Assembly: GCF_041154745.1 (NCBI RefSeq) | Contig: NZ_AP031573.1 | Location: 2,232,001 to 2,296,000 of the forward strand | Direction: 5' to 3' | DNA from: Flavobacterium sp. CFS9 | GTDB taxonomy: Bacteria; Bacteroidota; Bacteroidia; Flavobacteriales; Flavobacteriaceae | DNA: 64,000 bases | In this document: piece by piece, positions 34,673 through 43,859 of the stretch | Position numbering within the stretch: position 1 is the stretch's first letter | Layout: each line of letters begins with the position of its first letter | The notes under the pieces: model-generated | Told to the model about the DNA's origin: nothing | The model's input: the letters and a program-made list of their open reading frames with translations, nothing else | The model's database searches: none | Program-made: the position numbers and the translations under genes

Positions 34673-35173
34673 ATGGATTTACTATTGTTGTTGCTTGGGT
34701 TTATATGTATGATTGTTGGGATTTTTGGTAGTTTTCTGCCTGTATTACCCGGATTGTCATCTTGTTGGGTGGGGTTGTTACTGCTGTACCTGACCAAAGC
34801 AGTTGAAAATAATTATTGGGTTTTAGGAATTACACTTTTGCTAACGATTGTAATTACGATTCTTGATTATATCATTCCGGCAAAAGGAACTAAAAAATTT
34901 GGAGGGAGTTCCTATGGTGTATGGGGAACCAACATTGGTTTAATTGTTGGTATTATTGCTCCCATACCTTTTGGAGTTATTATTGGACCTTTTGTGGGCG
35001 CTCTTGTTGGAGAATTGATTTACGATTCGACCAATCATCAAAGAGCGCTGAAAGCAGCAACAGGATCCGTTTTGGGGTTTTTGGCTTCGAGTTTTGTGAA
35101 TTTTTTATGCTGCATTATTTTCCTGGGTATTTTTATTAGCATTGTCTGGCAAAATCGCTTATTACTGTTTTAA
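34673..35173 (+). CDS. DUF456 membrane protein
   Basis: 166 residues with three to four hydrophobic, glycine-rich segments. The repeated patterns GSFLPVLPG and GGSSYGVWGTNIGLIVGIIAP, and VGALVGELIYD, are the glycine-zipper type repeats of DUF456. It is an inner membrane protein of unknown role, divergent from 34239. Confidence 0.88.
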   Translation: MDLLLLLLGFICMIVGIFGSFLPVLPGLSSCWVGLLLLYLTKAVENNYWVLGITLLLTIVITILDYIIPAKGTKKFGGSSYGVWGTNIGLIVGIIAPIPFGVIIGPFVGALVGELIYDSTNHQRALKAATGSVLGFLASSFVNFLCCIIFLGIFISIVWQNRLLLF

Positions 35174-35453
35174 ACAGCGTATTTATCCTTAAGCTTTTTC
35201 TTATTTTTTAATTTTTTATCAAAAAAATGTGATTTTTTTTTGAGAGGATTTTTCTTTGTTTTGATAACGAATGGGTTATGTTTACTGGACGTTCGGGATT
35301 TTTAGGTTTAACAACTGTTTAAGCTGTAATTCACCATTTAACTTATTTTTTGGAAATGTTAGAATATTTTATATTTTTATCCTGATAAACGATAAAAAGC
35401 CTCACTTCGTCGATTATTTTTAACGGATTTAAATAATTTCAAACAAGTTAAAT

Positions 35454-36056
35454 ATGACTCCTAACCTACAAATTGAACTTAGACGTTTTATTTCTTCTAA
35501 TGTTGTTTCAAAGTTGAACAAGTTTTATTTTGAAAATGATGCACTTTTAATTAAAGGAATTGATGTTTCGATAGGTACAGTTTTAATGGGGTTGTACAAC
35601 AGGGCGGAGGAGTCGGATTTTTACAAAGGAATTACTTCATTAATACAAGATGAATCGACTTTTTACCAGGAGGTAGATTTTACATCAGGACGTATTTTAT
35701 CAGTTGACGATTGTTATCGTTTAGAAGGAAATAGTTTACTGAAAGAAATTTTTACCAATAAAAAGGGCAGAATTTCTGAAATGATTTCTAATGAAGTTGG
35801 AATCAAAAGTGAAACAGCCCGAGAGATTCTTAACTTTTCTGCTTTACTAGTCGTCTCTTATCTTAAGAATAATATCCAAATATTAGAGAGTTTAAAATTG
35901 CTTTTAGAAGATCAAAAAAGAGATATTTTAAACAGTATTCCTCCCGGAATCAAAATTATCCTCGGTTTTTCCTGTTACGAAACAGTAGAAGAAAAAAACC
36001 AATCTATAGGAAGATCTATTTTTACCTTATTCGGTCATAATTTTTTCAGCTTCTAA
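35454..36056 (+). CDS. DUF937 domain protein
   Basis: 200 residues, soluble. The segment GRISEMISNEVGIKSETAREILNFSALLVVSYLKNN (about 104-139) fits DUF937, a helical domain. There is no OmpA domain, although some family members carry one. Function is unknown. Confidence 0.8.
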   Translation: MTPNLQIELRRFISSNVVSKLNKFYFENDALLIKGIDVSIGTVLMGLYNRAEESDFYKGITSLIQDESTFYQEVDFTSGRILSVDDCYRLEGNSLLKEIFTNKKGRISEMISNEVGIKSETAREILNFSALLVVSYLKNNIQILESLKLLLEDQKRDILNSIPPGIKIILGFSCYETVEEKNQSIGRSIFTLFGHNFFSF

Positions 36057-36057
36057 A

Positions 36058-36092
36058 TAAAAAAATCCCGTCTTACTAAAGCAAAACAGGAT
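36058..36092 (-). terminator. Terminator of the pseudouridine synthase gene
   Basis: Minus-strand AAATCCTGT and ACGGGATTT form a stem (one G-U pair), followed by T7. It ends the operon that reads leftward. Confidence 0.7.
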
Positions 36093-36121
36093 TTATATTT
36101 CAAATCAATTTGAATAGTTTC

Positions 36122-37030
36122 TTACATATTCTTCAGGTTGATAACTTCCTGGTCAGTTAAAAAACGCCAGTTACCTCTCGGTAAATTCTTTTTAGTTAAA
36201 CCTGCGAATGATACACGGTCAATACGTAATACGTCATAGTCAAAGTTTTCGAAAATAGCACGTACCACTTTTACATTCGAAGAACGTAATTTAAGACCTA
36301 CTTCGCTTTTTGCTTCTTTCTCAATATAACTGATTTCTTCTACGAAAACACGGTGTCCGTCAAGAACTAAGCCTTTACTTATTTTTTCTAAATCCTCAAA
36401 TTTCAAGTTTTTATCTAAAGAAACCTGGTAGATTTTAGATGATTTCTGATTTGGTAAAGTAAATTTACGAATCATGTCCGTATCGTTGGTAAATAACAAT
36501 AAACCGGTTGTATTTTTGTCCATTCTTCCAATCGGAGCAATTTTTGCCGTTGTGGAACCGCGAACTAACTCTAAAACATTACGGTATTCCTGACCTTCGT
36601 CAAGAGCTGTAGTAAAGTTTTTAGGTTTGTTTAATAAGATGTATTCTTTCTTTTCAGGAGTCAAAGTAACACCATCGAAATTTACAACATCATTTAATTT
36701 TACTAAATAACCCATTTCAGTTACCGGAACCCCATTTACTTTAACATTTCCGGACTGAATGTATATATCGGCATCACGACGAGAACAAACCCCTGAATTT
36801 GAGATGTATTTGTTTAAACGAATTTCGTCTGAAGCTTTTTGTCTTTTTGGAGCCTGATTCTGTTTTTTAAATTTTTCTGCCTTTTGTTCTTCGGCAGCCT
36901 TCACAGCAGGTTTCACCTTTTTCGGCCCTTGAGCACGTTTCGCCATAGGAGGTTTTGGCTTGCTAGAGTTTGGTCTGGAGCTATTTGGTCTTGAACCGCC
37001 TCTTTTATTATTGCCTTCCTTATTGTTCAT
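36122..37030 (-). CDS. 23S rRNA pseudouridine synthase, RluB/RsuA family
   Basis: 302 residues. The first 65 or so are a basic, Pro/Asn/Lys-rich tail (GGSRPNSSRPNSSKPKPPM); then an S4 RNA-binding domain (about 68-125, IRLNKYISNSGVCSRRDAD) and the catalytic domain with GRMDKNTTGLLLF, whose Asp is the nucleophile. It modifies one uridine in large-subunit rRNA (RluB-type) or a similar site. The low-complexity tail is seen in Bacteroidota homologues and may contact rRNA. Confidence 0.92.
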   Translation of the reverse strand: MNNKEGNNKRGGSRPNSSRPNSSKPKPPMAKRAQGPKKVKPAVKAAEEQKAEKFKKQNQAPKRQKASDEIRLNKYISNSGVCSRRDADIYIQSGNVKVNGVPVTEMGYLVKLNDVVNFDGVTLTPEKKEYILLNKPKNFTTALDEGQEYRNVLELVRGSTTAKIAPIGRMDKNTTGLLLFTNDTDMIRKFTLPNQKSSKIYQVSLDKNLKFEDLEKISKGLVLDGHRVFVEEISYIEKEAKSEVGLKLRSSNVKVVRAIFENFDYDVLRIDRVSFAGLTKKNLPRGNWRFLTDQEVINLKNM

Positions 37031-37233
37031 AAATTCTGTAATTTGTGCAAAGATAGTTTATTCTGGCTAAATAATCCTAAGTTCATTGTTCTTAGGAAAG
37101 AATTGTTTTATCGTGTAACTATTTAAGTGTTTATGGTTTATGGTTTGTTGTTTGATCGAATTACAATCTATATGCACAACTTTATAAATCAAAGATGAAA
37201 CTTTGTCTGTGCAAAATTTCTACGAAATAGTTT

Positions 37234-38190
37234 TTAAATCTTCAGCAACAGTTTTTTTCCGTGCCATAAGACAGCCGGATTAATTAATACGATGCAAAAT
37301 ACTCCCGAAACAATCAGGAATTTTAAGACATTGTGTAATAGTAAAAACTGTTCCTTAGAGTTTGATTTCCATAAATAAATCAGGAAAAATAGCAGTACGC
37401 CAAAACAGACATAAAAGTAAATGTCCATATAACCCACATCATAAATGTTGATTAGAATATAAACCGGAATCACTGTCAGGATTGTTAAAACTGTAATGAT
37501 TTGTTTGGAAATCGTTTCGTTGTAAAGTATCGGAATTGTTCTGTAATTGTTAGCTAAATCACCTTTTAGGTTTTCCAAATCTTTTATCATTTCCCGAATG
37601 AGTAATAATAGAAACAGGAAAACAGCGTGAGATGAGATAACCATAAAATGACTCATGTGATTCTCGATTTCTTCAAATGAGATTTTATTGTAGAAATACA
37701 GCAGAATAGCAAAGAAAGGAACTACTGCCAGGAAGGCTGCACAAAGATTACCAACAATAGGATATTTTTTTATTTTATGAGAGTAGAACCAAATGAGGAA
37801 AATGTATGCTGAAAAGAATAGAAAAGCACGCCAGGAAACAATTAACGCCATTAAGGCCGCAATGAAGTTGAGTGTGAAATAAACAGATAGTTTTGTTTTT
37901 TGACTGACTAATCTGTCCAGCATTGATTTGTTAGGCCTGTTGATTAAATCTTTTTGGCTGTCGTAGAAATTGTTGATAATATAACCTGAAGCAATAGTGA
38001 TTGCGGAAGCAAAAACGATTAAAAATAAATTGAAATCCAATAAAATATCCAGTGCTCTTTTTTCCGGTGCCAGTATAAAAATAGAGGATAAGTATTGAGC
38101 TAAAACGATAATCGGGATGTTATAGCCTCTCACGACGGAGAACAAACTAACAATTTTCATTACTAAAAGTTTGTGCTGTCTGCTTAACAT
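37234..38190 (-). CDS. UbiA family prenyltransferase (geranylgeranylglycerol-phosphate type)
   Basis: 318 residues with about eight membrane segments. The first Asp-rich prenyl diphosphate site is NNFYDSQKDLINRP (about 107-120). It lies in an operon with mevalonate pathway genes, which suggests it uses a polyprenyl diphosphate made from that pathway; the exact acceptor (glycerol phosphate, quinone or other) is inferred. The start could also be the Met 10 codons further. Confidence 0.82.
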   Translation of the reverse strand: MLSRQHKLLVMKIVSLFSVVRGYNIPIIVLAQYLSSIFILAPEKRALDILLDFNLFLIVFASAITIASGYIINNFYDSQKDLINRPNKSMLDRLVSQKTKLSVYFTLNFIAALMALIVSWRAFLFFSAYIFLIWFYSHKIKKYPIVGNLCAAFLAVVPFFAILLYFYNKISFEEIENHMSHFMVISSHAVFLFLLLLIREMIKDLENLKGDLANNYRTIPILYNETISKQIITVLTILTVIPVYILINIYDVGYMDIYFYVCFGVLLFFLIYLWKSNSKEQFLLLHNVLKFLIVSGVFCIVLINPAVLWHGKKLLLKI

Positions 38191-38254
38191 TTTTTGAGTT
38201 TGGTTTCGGATTTTAATTTCAGGCGTGTTTGATAGTAGTGCTTTTTGATGTGAT

Positions 38255-38515
38255 TTAAAGATTATCTTTCAATATTGCTTTGGCATCAAATTTAGCAATT
38301 AATCCGGCAGTAAAAGAAATAAAGACAATGGCAACAACTTCTTCAAAAGCCAGTTCTAAAATTTTTACTTTAGAGAAATGGTTAATGATTGGGCTGGTGG
38401 TTCTTCGAACAATGCGAAACCCTTTTTCTAAAAGTATCTTTAATAAAATTAAAGGTACTAAAAATAGAATTTCTCCTGAAAAAGTCGCTTTGAGAATCTT
38501 TAAAATACTATTCAT
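38255..38515 (-). CDS. Hypothetical small membrane protein, 86 residues
   Basis: Two hydrophobic segments (about 13-30 and 58-77) with a basic stretch KGFRIVRRTTSPI between. It resembles the DUF502 membrane type only faintly. It is in the run of isoprenoid genes (between the prenyltransferase and the mevalonate kinase) with a 52-base gap from the kinase, so it is probably co-transcribed. Confidence 0.6.
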   Translation of the reverse strand: MNSILKILKATFSGEILFLVPLILLKILLEKGFRIVRRTTSPIINHFSKVKILELAFEEVVAIVFISFTAGLIAKFDAKAILKDNL

Positions 38516-38567
38516 AGTTTAAACTTTTAAGATCTGTTTAAAGAAAGCGAGTTTTAAAAGGGCGGAT

Positions 38568-39506
38568 TTAGAATTGATAAACGACTTCTAATTTATAATC
38601 TTTTAAAGATGCTTTGGCGCGTTCCAAATCTTCGGTAAAGCCCAGAATATAACCGCCTCCGCCTGAACCGCAAAGTTTCAGATAGTAGTCATTCGTGTCA
38701 ATTCCGTTTTGCCAGATCCCATGAAATTGTTCCGGAATCATTGGTTTGAAGTTGTTTAAAACGACTTTTGATAGCTTTTTAGTATTAGTGAACAACGATT
38801 TCATGTCGCCGTGTAAAAAGTTTTCTACACAAGCATCGGTATATTTTACAAACTGATTTTTAAGCATGGTACGGAAACCTTTGTCTTTCAGGTTTTCCAT
38901 GAAAATATTAACCATTGGAGCGGTTTCACCTACAATTCCTGAATCTAATAAAAAGACAGCCCCTTTTCCGTCAAAACTTTGAGTTGGAATTCCGGTTGCT
39001 TCAATGTTATCTTTCGAATTGATTAAAATAGGAATGCTTAAATAACTGTTTAAAGGATCTAAACCAGAGCTCTTTCCGTGGAAAAAACTTTCCATTTGAG
39101 CGAAAATATTCTTTAACTGTAATAGTTTTTCGCGAGTCAGATTTTCTAAAACGGTTATTTTATGAGTAGCATATTTATCGTAAATTGCAGCAACAAGCGC
39201 ACCGCTGCTTCCTACTCCGTATCCTTGCGGAATACTGGAATCGAAATACATTCCGGTTTCTACATCATTTTTTAAAGCCGTCAAATCAAAAGCAACCAAA
39301 TCCGGCTGTTCTGTTTGTAAAGCTTCAAGATAAGATGCAAAACGCTTTAAGCTTGCATTGGACGCCATTGCTTCTGCCGAAGGTTCTTCGGTTTTTTTCA
39401 AAGCACCGTTGTAAAAATTATAAGGAATAGAAAGTCCTTTAGAGTCGCGGATGATTCCGTATTCTCCAAAGAGTAATATTTTTGAGTAAAATAAGGGTCC
39501 TTTCAT
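38568..39506 (-). CDS. GHMP-family mevalonate kinase
   Basis: 312 residues. GHMP motif 2, PQGYGVGSSGALVAA (about 93-107), binds ATP phosphates, and the C-terminal motif LCGSGGGGYILG (about 282-293) is conserved. The N-terminal KILLFGEYGII is motif 1. It phosphorylates mevalonate in the pathway to isopentenyl diphosphate; next to mvaD, this is the expected enzyme. The start codon is 2 bases after the ParE-type toxin stop, so translation is probably coupled to the toxin. Confidence 0.9.
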   Translation of the reverse strand: MKGPLFYSKILLFGEYGIIRDSKGLSIPYNFYNGALKKTEEPSAEAMASNASLKRFASYLEALQTEQPDLVAFDLTALKNDVETGMYFDSSIPQGYGVGSSGALVAAIYDKYATHKITVLENLTREKLLQLKNIFAQMESFFHGKSSGLDPLNSYLSIPILINSKDNIEATGIPTQSFDGKGAVFLLDSGIVGETAPMVNIFMENLKDKGFRTMLKNQFVKYTDACVENFLHGDMKSLFTNTKKLSKVVLNNFKPMIPEQFHGIWQNGIDTNDYYLKLCGSGGGGYILGFTEDLERAKASLKDYKLEVVYQF

Positions 39507-39508
39507 GA

Positions 39509-39814
39509 TTATTTTATGTCTTTCTTTATTTTATTTGGGTCTTGTCTGGTGTCGAAAATAGTGTGAACCCTAATCTCATTAGCGCTATAGCTATATAATA
39601 AACTCGATTGTTTGGTTATAACACATTTTCGATATTTTTTATTTACGGATGATTTTGGGAAAATCTCAGGATTCATACTTACTATCGAAATTGCTTTTTC
39701 AAATTTAATAATAAACAACTTTTTCGATTTTTCCGACCATCTGGCTTCGATGAATTTTAAAATACCATCTAAATTTCGTTCAGCAGTTTTTGAAAAATTT
39801 ACTTTAAGATTCAC
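39509..39814 (-). CDS. ParE/RelE-type toxin
   Basis: 101 residues with the ParE/RelE superfamily pattern: KVNFSKTAERNLDGILKFI at the N-terminus, central SKKLFIIKFEKAI and C-terminal LLYSYSANEIRVHTIFDTRQDP. ParE poisons gyrase, RelE cuts mRNA; which one applies is not visible. It starts with GTG overlapping the stop of the antitoxin gene (TAGTG). The downstream mevalonate kinase begins 2 bases after its stop. Confidence 0.85.
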   Translation of the reverse strand: MNLKVNFSKTAERNLDGILKFIEARWSEKSKKLFIIKFEKAISIVSMNPEIFPKSSVNKKYRKCVITKQSSLLYSYSANEIRVHTIFDTRQDPNKIKKDIK

Positions 39815-40032
39815 TATCTGTATTTTTTCATAACATCTTCAAAACTACTGAATTCACCTCGTTCAAACTCTAATTCACTTTGAGCTACGTTTGCTTTTTG
39901 TTCTTCTGTCAAATCATCCCACCAGTCTTTCTGCTCCTTCTTAAAGATTTTTCTAATTGATTTCAAGATAGATGGATCTTCTGTCTCTGCTAATAGTTTT
40001 ATTAACTCAAGTTTTTCTAATTGAATGTCCAT
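39814..40032 (-). CDS. Antitoxin of the ParE-type toxin
   Basis: 72 residues from the ATG at 40032 (a TTG 6 bases upstream is disfavoured). It is acidic and helical, with a C-terminal segment (LEFERGEFSSFEDVMKKYR) typical of antitoxins that wrap the toxin. The N-terminus (LEKLELIKLLAETEDPSILKSI) resembles other Bacteroidota addiction-module antitoxins of this group. It lies upstream of and overlaps the toxin, the standard order, and is inside the mevalonate operon. Confidence 0.85.
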   Translation of the reverse strand: MDIQLEKLELIKLLAETEDPSILKSIRKIFKKEQKDWWDDLTEEQKANVAQSELEFERGEFSSFEDVMKKYR

Positions 40033-40062
40033 AATCAAAATTTTAATTAAAGATACGCAAAA

Positions 40063-41151
40063 TTACAATGCAATTACACCATCTCCAATTTCGTCGCAAA
40101 TGTACTGACCATTCTGACAAAATACAACTAATTCGTCCTGAATAAATTGTAGTACTTTATCGGTAACGTTTTCAGGATAGAGAACGTGAACATTTGCTCC
40201 GGCATCAAGTGTAAAGCAAACCGGAATCTGAGTCTCATTTCGGAACTTCCAGATGGCATTAATGATTTGCAAGGTGTTCGGTTTCATTAAAATATAGTAG
40301 GGCATAGAAGTCATCATCATAGCATGTAATGTCAATGCTTCACTTTCAACTATTTTTATAAATTCGTTCAGATTACCGCTTTCAAAAATGGTAATTAACT
40401 GATCCAGATTTTCATGCGCCTGAGCAAAACGTCTTTCGGCGTATGGATGATTGTGCATTAAATCATGCCCGACAGTACTGGAAACTTGTTTTTCACCTTT
40501 ATCAACCAGCAAAATGGTATCCTGATAGTTCTTGAAATTTTCATGAACAGCATAAGGAAATTCAACACCATACAAATCCGAACTTCCTTCTATGTTTGCC
40601 TGATTTCCCCAAGCCACCAGATTTCCTTTTACACTTCTGCAGGCACTTCCGGAGCCTAAACGGGCTAAAAATGAGGCTTTCTGGTAAAAGTAATCTTCGG
40701 TCATTTCAGGATTTAGTAACCTCTCTAAACTCATAAAATTCATTGCCAAAGCCGCCATTCCTGAGGCCGACGAAGCAATTCCGGAACTGTGCGGAAAGGT
40801 ATTCTGAGTATCGATCGTAAAATGATATTCTTTTAGGAAAGGCAGATAAACTTCAATTCGTTCTAAGAACTTTTGAATTTTTGGTTTGAAGTCTTCTTTT
40901 GGTTTTCCTTCAAAAAGTAAATCAAAGGAGAAATTACTTTCCTGAGAAGCTTCTCTCTTTGCAAAAGCAAGTTTAGTAATCGTTTTACAATTTTTAAGGG
41001 TAAAACTTACTGAAGGATTTGCCGGAATCTGATTGTCTTTTTTTCCCCAGTATTTTACTAACGCGATGTTGCTGGGTGCGCTCCATTCAAAATTTCCGTT
41101 TTCGATGGATGAAGTATAAGTATTAGGAATAAAATCAGCTGCTGTAAACAT
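40063..41151 (-). CDS. mvaD: Diphosphomevalonate decarboxylase
   Basis: 362 residues. GHMP-family motifs are present: ALVKYWGKKD (about 30-39) at the active site, and FPHSSGIASSASGMAALA (about 117-134). It converts mevalonate 5-diphosphate to isopentenyl diphosphate with ATP. First gene of the isoprenoid operon, followed by the toxin-antitoxin pair, mevalonate kinase and prenyltransferase on the same strand. Confidence 0.95.
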   Translation of the reverse strand: MFTAADFIPNTYTSSIENGNFEWSAPSNIALVKYWGKKDNQIPANPSVSFTLKNCKTITKLAFAKREASQESNFSFDLLFEGKPKEDFKPKIQKFLERIEVYLPFLKEYHFTIDTQNTFPHSSGIASSASGMAALAMNFMSLERLLNPEMTEDYFYQKASFLARLGSGSACRSVKGNLVAWGNQANIEGSSDLYGVEFPYAVHENFKNYQDTILLVDKGEKQVSSTVGHDLMHNHPYAERRFAQAHENLDQLITIFESGNLNEFIKIVESEALTLHAMMMTSMPYYILMKPNTLQIINAIWKFRNETQIPVCFTLDAGANVHVLYPENVTDKVLQFIQDELVVFCQNGQYICDEIGDGVIAL

Positions 41152-41307
41152 GAACTATAAAATTTTGGCAAAGATAGTTTTTAAAATATTGCGTCATATA
41201 AGTTATGTTGGAAAATGTAAGTCAAGTGCCAACTAATAACAAACTGAAGGGGAGTTATAGGATTTACGCCTTCTTTTTGATTATTTTTGGGAAAAAATCA
41301 AAGTAAA

Positions 41308-41781
41308 ATGAACAAGTCAGTCAAAATTGCAATTGCATTAGTTATTTGTTTAATGGTAGGATATTCTGCAAGTGTAGTGACAAGACCAAGTGTTGAAACG
41401 TGGTATCCTACTCTTATAAAACCTCCTTTTAACCCGCCCAATTGGATTTTTATGCCTGTTTGGACATTGCTTTATATTTTGATGGCGGTTGCAGCGGGAC
41501 TGGTTTGGGATAAAATAAAAGAGCAACAAGAGATGGTGAAAATGGCTTTAGGTTTCTTTATCATTCAGTTGACGCTAAATGCGATCTGGTCGTATTTGTT
41601 CTTTGAACTGAAGAACCCAATGCTCGCTCTAATTGAGATTGTACTTTTATGGCTGATGATTTATGAAACGTATTTGAAATTCATTAAGATCAATAAAATT
41701 GCCGGATATTTATTGATTCCGTATATGGTTTGGGTAGCGTTTGCTGCAGTTTTAAATGCCAGCATCTGGTGGCTGAATTGA
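41308..41781 (+). CDS. TspO/MBR family protein
   Basis: 157 residues with five hydrophobic segments. Motifs: WYPTLIKPPFNPPNW (about 31-45), FMPVWTLLYILMAVAAGLVW and AIWSYLFFELKNP are the TspO/peripheral benzodiazepine receptor hallmarks. TspO binds porphyrins and cholesterol-like ligands in the membrane. The start is the ATG at 41308; an earlier TTG is part of a TATTTTTG (41282-41289) box. Confidence 0.92.
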   Translation: MNKSVKIAIALVICLMVGYSASVVTRPSVETWYPTLIKPPFNPPNWIFMPVWTLLYILMAVAAGLVWDKIKEQQEMVKMALGFFIIQLTLNAIWSYLFFELKNPMLALIEIVLLWLMIYETYLKFIKINKIAGYLLIPYMVWVAFAAVLNASIWWLN

Positions 41782-41788
41782 CAGGATA

Positions 41789-41852
41789 GTTTTCAGTTCT
41801 CAGTTTCCAGTTTTCAGTCTCAGAATGACTGTGACTGCAAACTGCGACTGTC
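41789..41852. repeat. Dispersed inverted repeat, CAGTCGCAGTTTTCAG family, copy 3
   Basis: TAGTTTTCAGTTCTCAGT, then CCAGTTTTCAGTCTCAG, folds with CTGTGACTGCAAACTGCGACTG. The pairing is imperfect. It lies between two convergent genes. Confidence 0.75.
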
Positions 41853-41858
41853 TACTAA

Positions 41859-43067
41859 TTAAATTGCGTTTGCCAAAATAAACCCGCTTGTCCAGGCATT
41901 CTGGAAATTAAATCCGCCAGTAATGGCATCAATATTTACAATTTCACCGGCAAAATAAAGATTTTGATGTAATTTACTCTCCATGGTTTTAAAATTAATT
42001 TCCTTTAAATCAATTCCTCCGGCAGTTACAAATTCTTCTTTAAAAGTGCTTTTTCCGTTAACCTGAAATTTTGCTTTGGTAAGTTGTAATGCTAAATTTT
42101 GCAGTTGAATTTTGGATAAATCTGCCCATTTTGTTTCCGCTTGAATTTCTGAAGCCAAAACTAAACTTTCCCACAAACGATTCGGAAAATCAAAAGGAGA
42201 CTTTTTTGAAACAGCTTTTTTGGCATGTTCCTGTTTTAGATCTTTCAGAATTTTTTCGGCGTCTTCGGTATCAACATCATTCAGCCAATTGACAAAAATG
42301 GTAAACTGATAGTTTTTGTCGTGCAGGATTCTGGCACCCCAAGCGGAAAGTTTCAGAACAGCAGGACCGCTCATTCCCCAATGTGTGATTAACAAAGGTC
42401 CGGTCGACTCGAGTTTGGTGTCTTTTACAGTCACGGTAGTTTGTGCCGCAACTCCCGGTAATTCTTTGATTCTGGGATCTTTGATGTTGAAAGTGAATAA
42501 CGAGGGAACGGGACTCACAATGGCATGTCCCTGTTGCTGCAGCATTTCCCAGATTTTAGGATTGCTTCCGGTGGCCATTACTAATTTTTCGGCAGCGAAA
42601 TTTTCATTTTGAGTATCAATTTTCCAGCAATCTTCTTTTTTGAAAATCGATTGTACGCTTTGTCCGGTCAGTACTTTTATGCCCAGTTTTTCGGTTGCCT
42701 TTAAGAAGCAGTCGATAATGGTTTGTGAAGAATTAGAAACAGGAAACATTCTGCCATCTTCTTCGATTTTTAATTCAACACCATGTTTTTCGAACCATTC
42801 GATCGTGTCACCCGAGCAAAACTGATGAAAAGGGCCGCGAAGCTCTTTTTCGCCACGTGGATAAAATTTAACCAATTCATTCGGTTCAAAGCAGGCATGC
42901 GTTACGTTACATCTTCCTCCACCTGAAATGCGAACTTTAGAAAGTACTTCTTTTCCACGTTCTAAAATGACAATTTTTAGTTTAGGATTTTTCTCTGCAA
43001 TATTGATCGCTGTGAAAAAACCAGCAGCACCTCCGCCAACGATAATTATGTCGAAATTTTGAGTCAT
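41859..43067 (-). CDS. FAD-dependent oxidoreductase, HI0933/BaiN-like
   Basis: 402 residues from the ATG at 43067. The dinucleotide fold IIVGGGAAGFFTA (about 8-20), RISGGGRCNVTHA (about 48-60) and the C-terminal FAGEIVNIDAITGGFNFQ are diagnostic of the HI0933 family, a flavoprotein group whose relatives reduce steroid or other ring systems. The actual substrate is unknown. A GTG six codons upstream is in the repeat and is less likely. Confidence 0.88.
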   Translation of the reverse strand: MTQNFDIIIVGGGAAGFFTAINIAEKNPKLKIVILERGKEVLSKVRISGGGRCNVTHACFEPNELVKFYPRGEKELRGPFHQFCSGDTIEWFEKHGVELKIEEDGRMFPVSNSSQTIIDCFLKATEKLGIKVLTGQSVQSIFKKEDCWKIDTQNENFAAEKLVMATGSNPKIWEMLQQQGHAIVSPVPSLFTFNIKDPRIKELPGVAAQTTVTVKDTKLESTGPLLITHWGMSGPAVLKLSAWGARILHDKNYQFTIFVNWLNDVDTEDAEKILKDLKQEHAKKAVSKKSPFDFPNRLWESLVLASEIQAETKWADLSKIQLQNLALQLTKAKFQVNGKSTFKEEFVTAGGIDLKEINFKTMESKLHQNLYFAGEIVNIDAITGGFNFQNAWTSGFILANAI

Positions 43068-43079
43068 ATTTTTTAGGTT

Positions 43080-43158
43080 TGCCACGAATTACACGAATGG
43101 GCACTAATTTTTTAAGCCGCTTATTTCACCAATTAAAAGGATCCTTTAAATCTGTGGC
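43080..43158. repeat. Dispersed intergenic repeat (GCCACGAATT / GCCACAGATT mixed unit)
   Basis: It starts GCCACGAATTACACGAATG and ends TTTAAATCTGTGGC, the inverted end of the GCCACAGATT type. It is made of the same two half types as the repeat at 3483-3595. Confidence 0.7.
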
Positions 43159-43172
43159 TAAAATTTTGAATT

Positions 43173-43850
43173 TTATATCTTATCCGGAAAATCAGAAATG
43201 ATACCGTCTACGTTATAGTTTTTTACTTTTTGAATGTCTTCTTCTTTATTAACGGTCCAGGGGAAAACCAGAAATCCTCTTTTCTTTATTTCACTAACAT
43301 TTTCTGCATCCAGAAGTTGGTAATCAGGATGGATGGCTTTTGCTTTTATGGTTTCGGCGAAAGTGAAAGCGGTATTAAGATCTTCTTCGGTTAAAACGCC
43401 GATAGGAATATTAGGATTTAGATTTTGGACTTCTTTTAAGGCATTCCAGTCAAAGCTTGAAATAATAAAATGCTCATAATTCCAGCCTTTTTCTTTGATA
43501 TAAGTTTCGATTAAAGCAACTACCTGTGAGGAAGTATCGGCATTTTTCAGTTCGACATTAATGAAACATCTTTTGTCAACCAGATCAAAAACTTCGTTTA
43601 AAGTTGGAATTTCATATTGCCCGCCAATCAAAAATGACTTTAGTTCAGCTAAGGAAAATTGAGTAATCTCGCCCTTTCCGTTGGTCATTTTGTCAATGGT
43701 TTCATCGTGCATTACAATGATATGCCCGTCAGCGCTTAAGTGAACATCAAGTTCGATTCCGTCAGCATTGAGATCTAACGCTTTCTGAAATGCTTTTAAA
43801 GTGTTCTCAGGTTCATAACCTTTTGCGCCTCTGTGTGCTATTTTTAGCAT
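43173..43850 (-). CDS. Glycerophosphodiester phosphodiesterase
   Basis: 225 residues from the ATG at 43850. The catalytic IAHRGAKGYEPENT (about 3-16, His 6 and Glu 13) and ELDVHLSADGHIIVMHDETIDKMT (about 37-60) are the GDPD motifs. The enzyme splits glycerophosphodiesters to sn-glycerol 3-phosphate and alcohol. No signal peptide is seen, so it is cytosolic. The longer frame upstream runs through a repeat and is rejected. Confidence 0.93.
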   Translation of the reverse strand: MLKIAHRGAKGYEPENTLKAFQKALDLNADGIELDVHLSADGHIIVMHDETIDKMTNGKGEITQFSLAELKSFLIGGQYEIPTLNEVFDLVDKRCFINVELKNADTSSQVVALIETYIKEKGWNYEHFIISSFDWNALKEVQNLNPNIPIGVLTEEDLNTAFTFAETIKAKAIHPDYQLLDAENVSEIKKRGFLVFPWTVNKEEDIQKVKNYNVDGIISDFPDKI

Positions 43851-43859
43851 TTTGCAATG

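Noticed and set aside
41282-41307. Longer TspO start at the TTG (41287)
   Set aside because: The TTG belongs to the TATTTTTG promoter-like box and the extra residues do not fit the TspO N-terminus.
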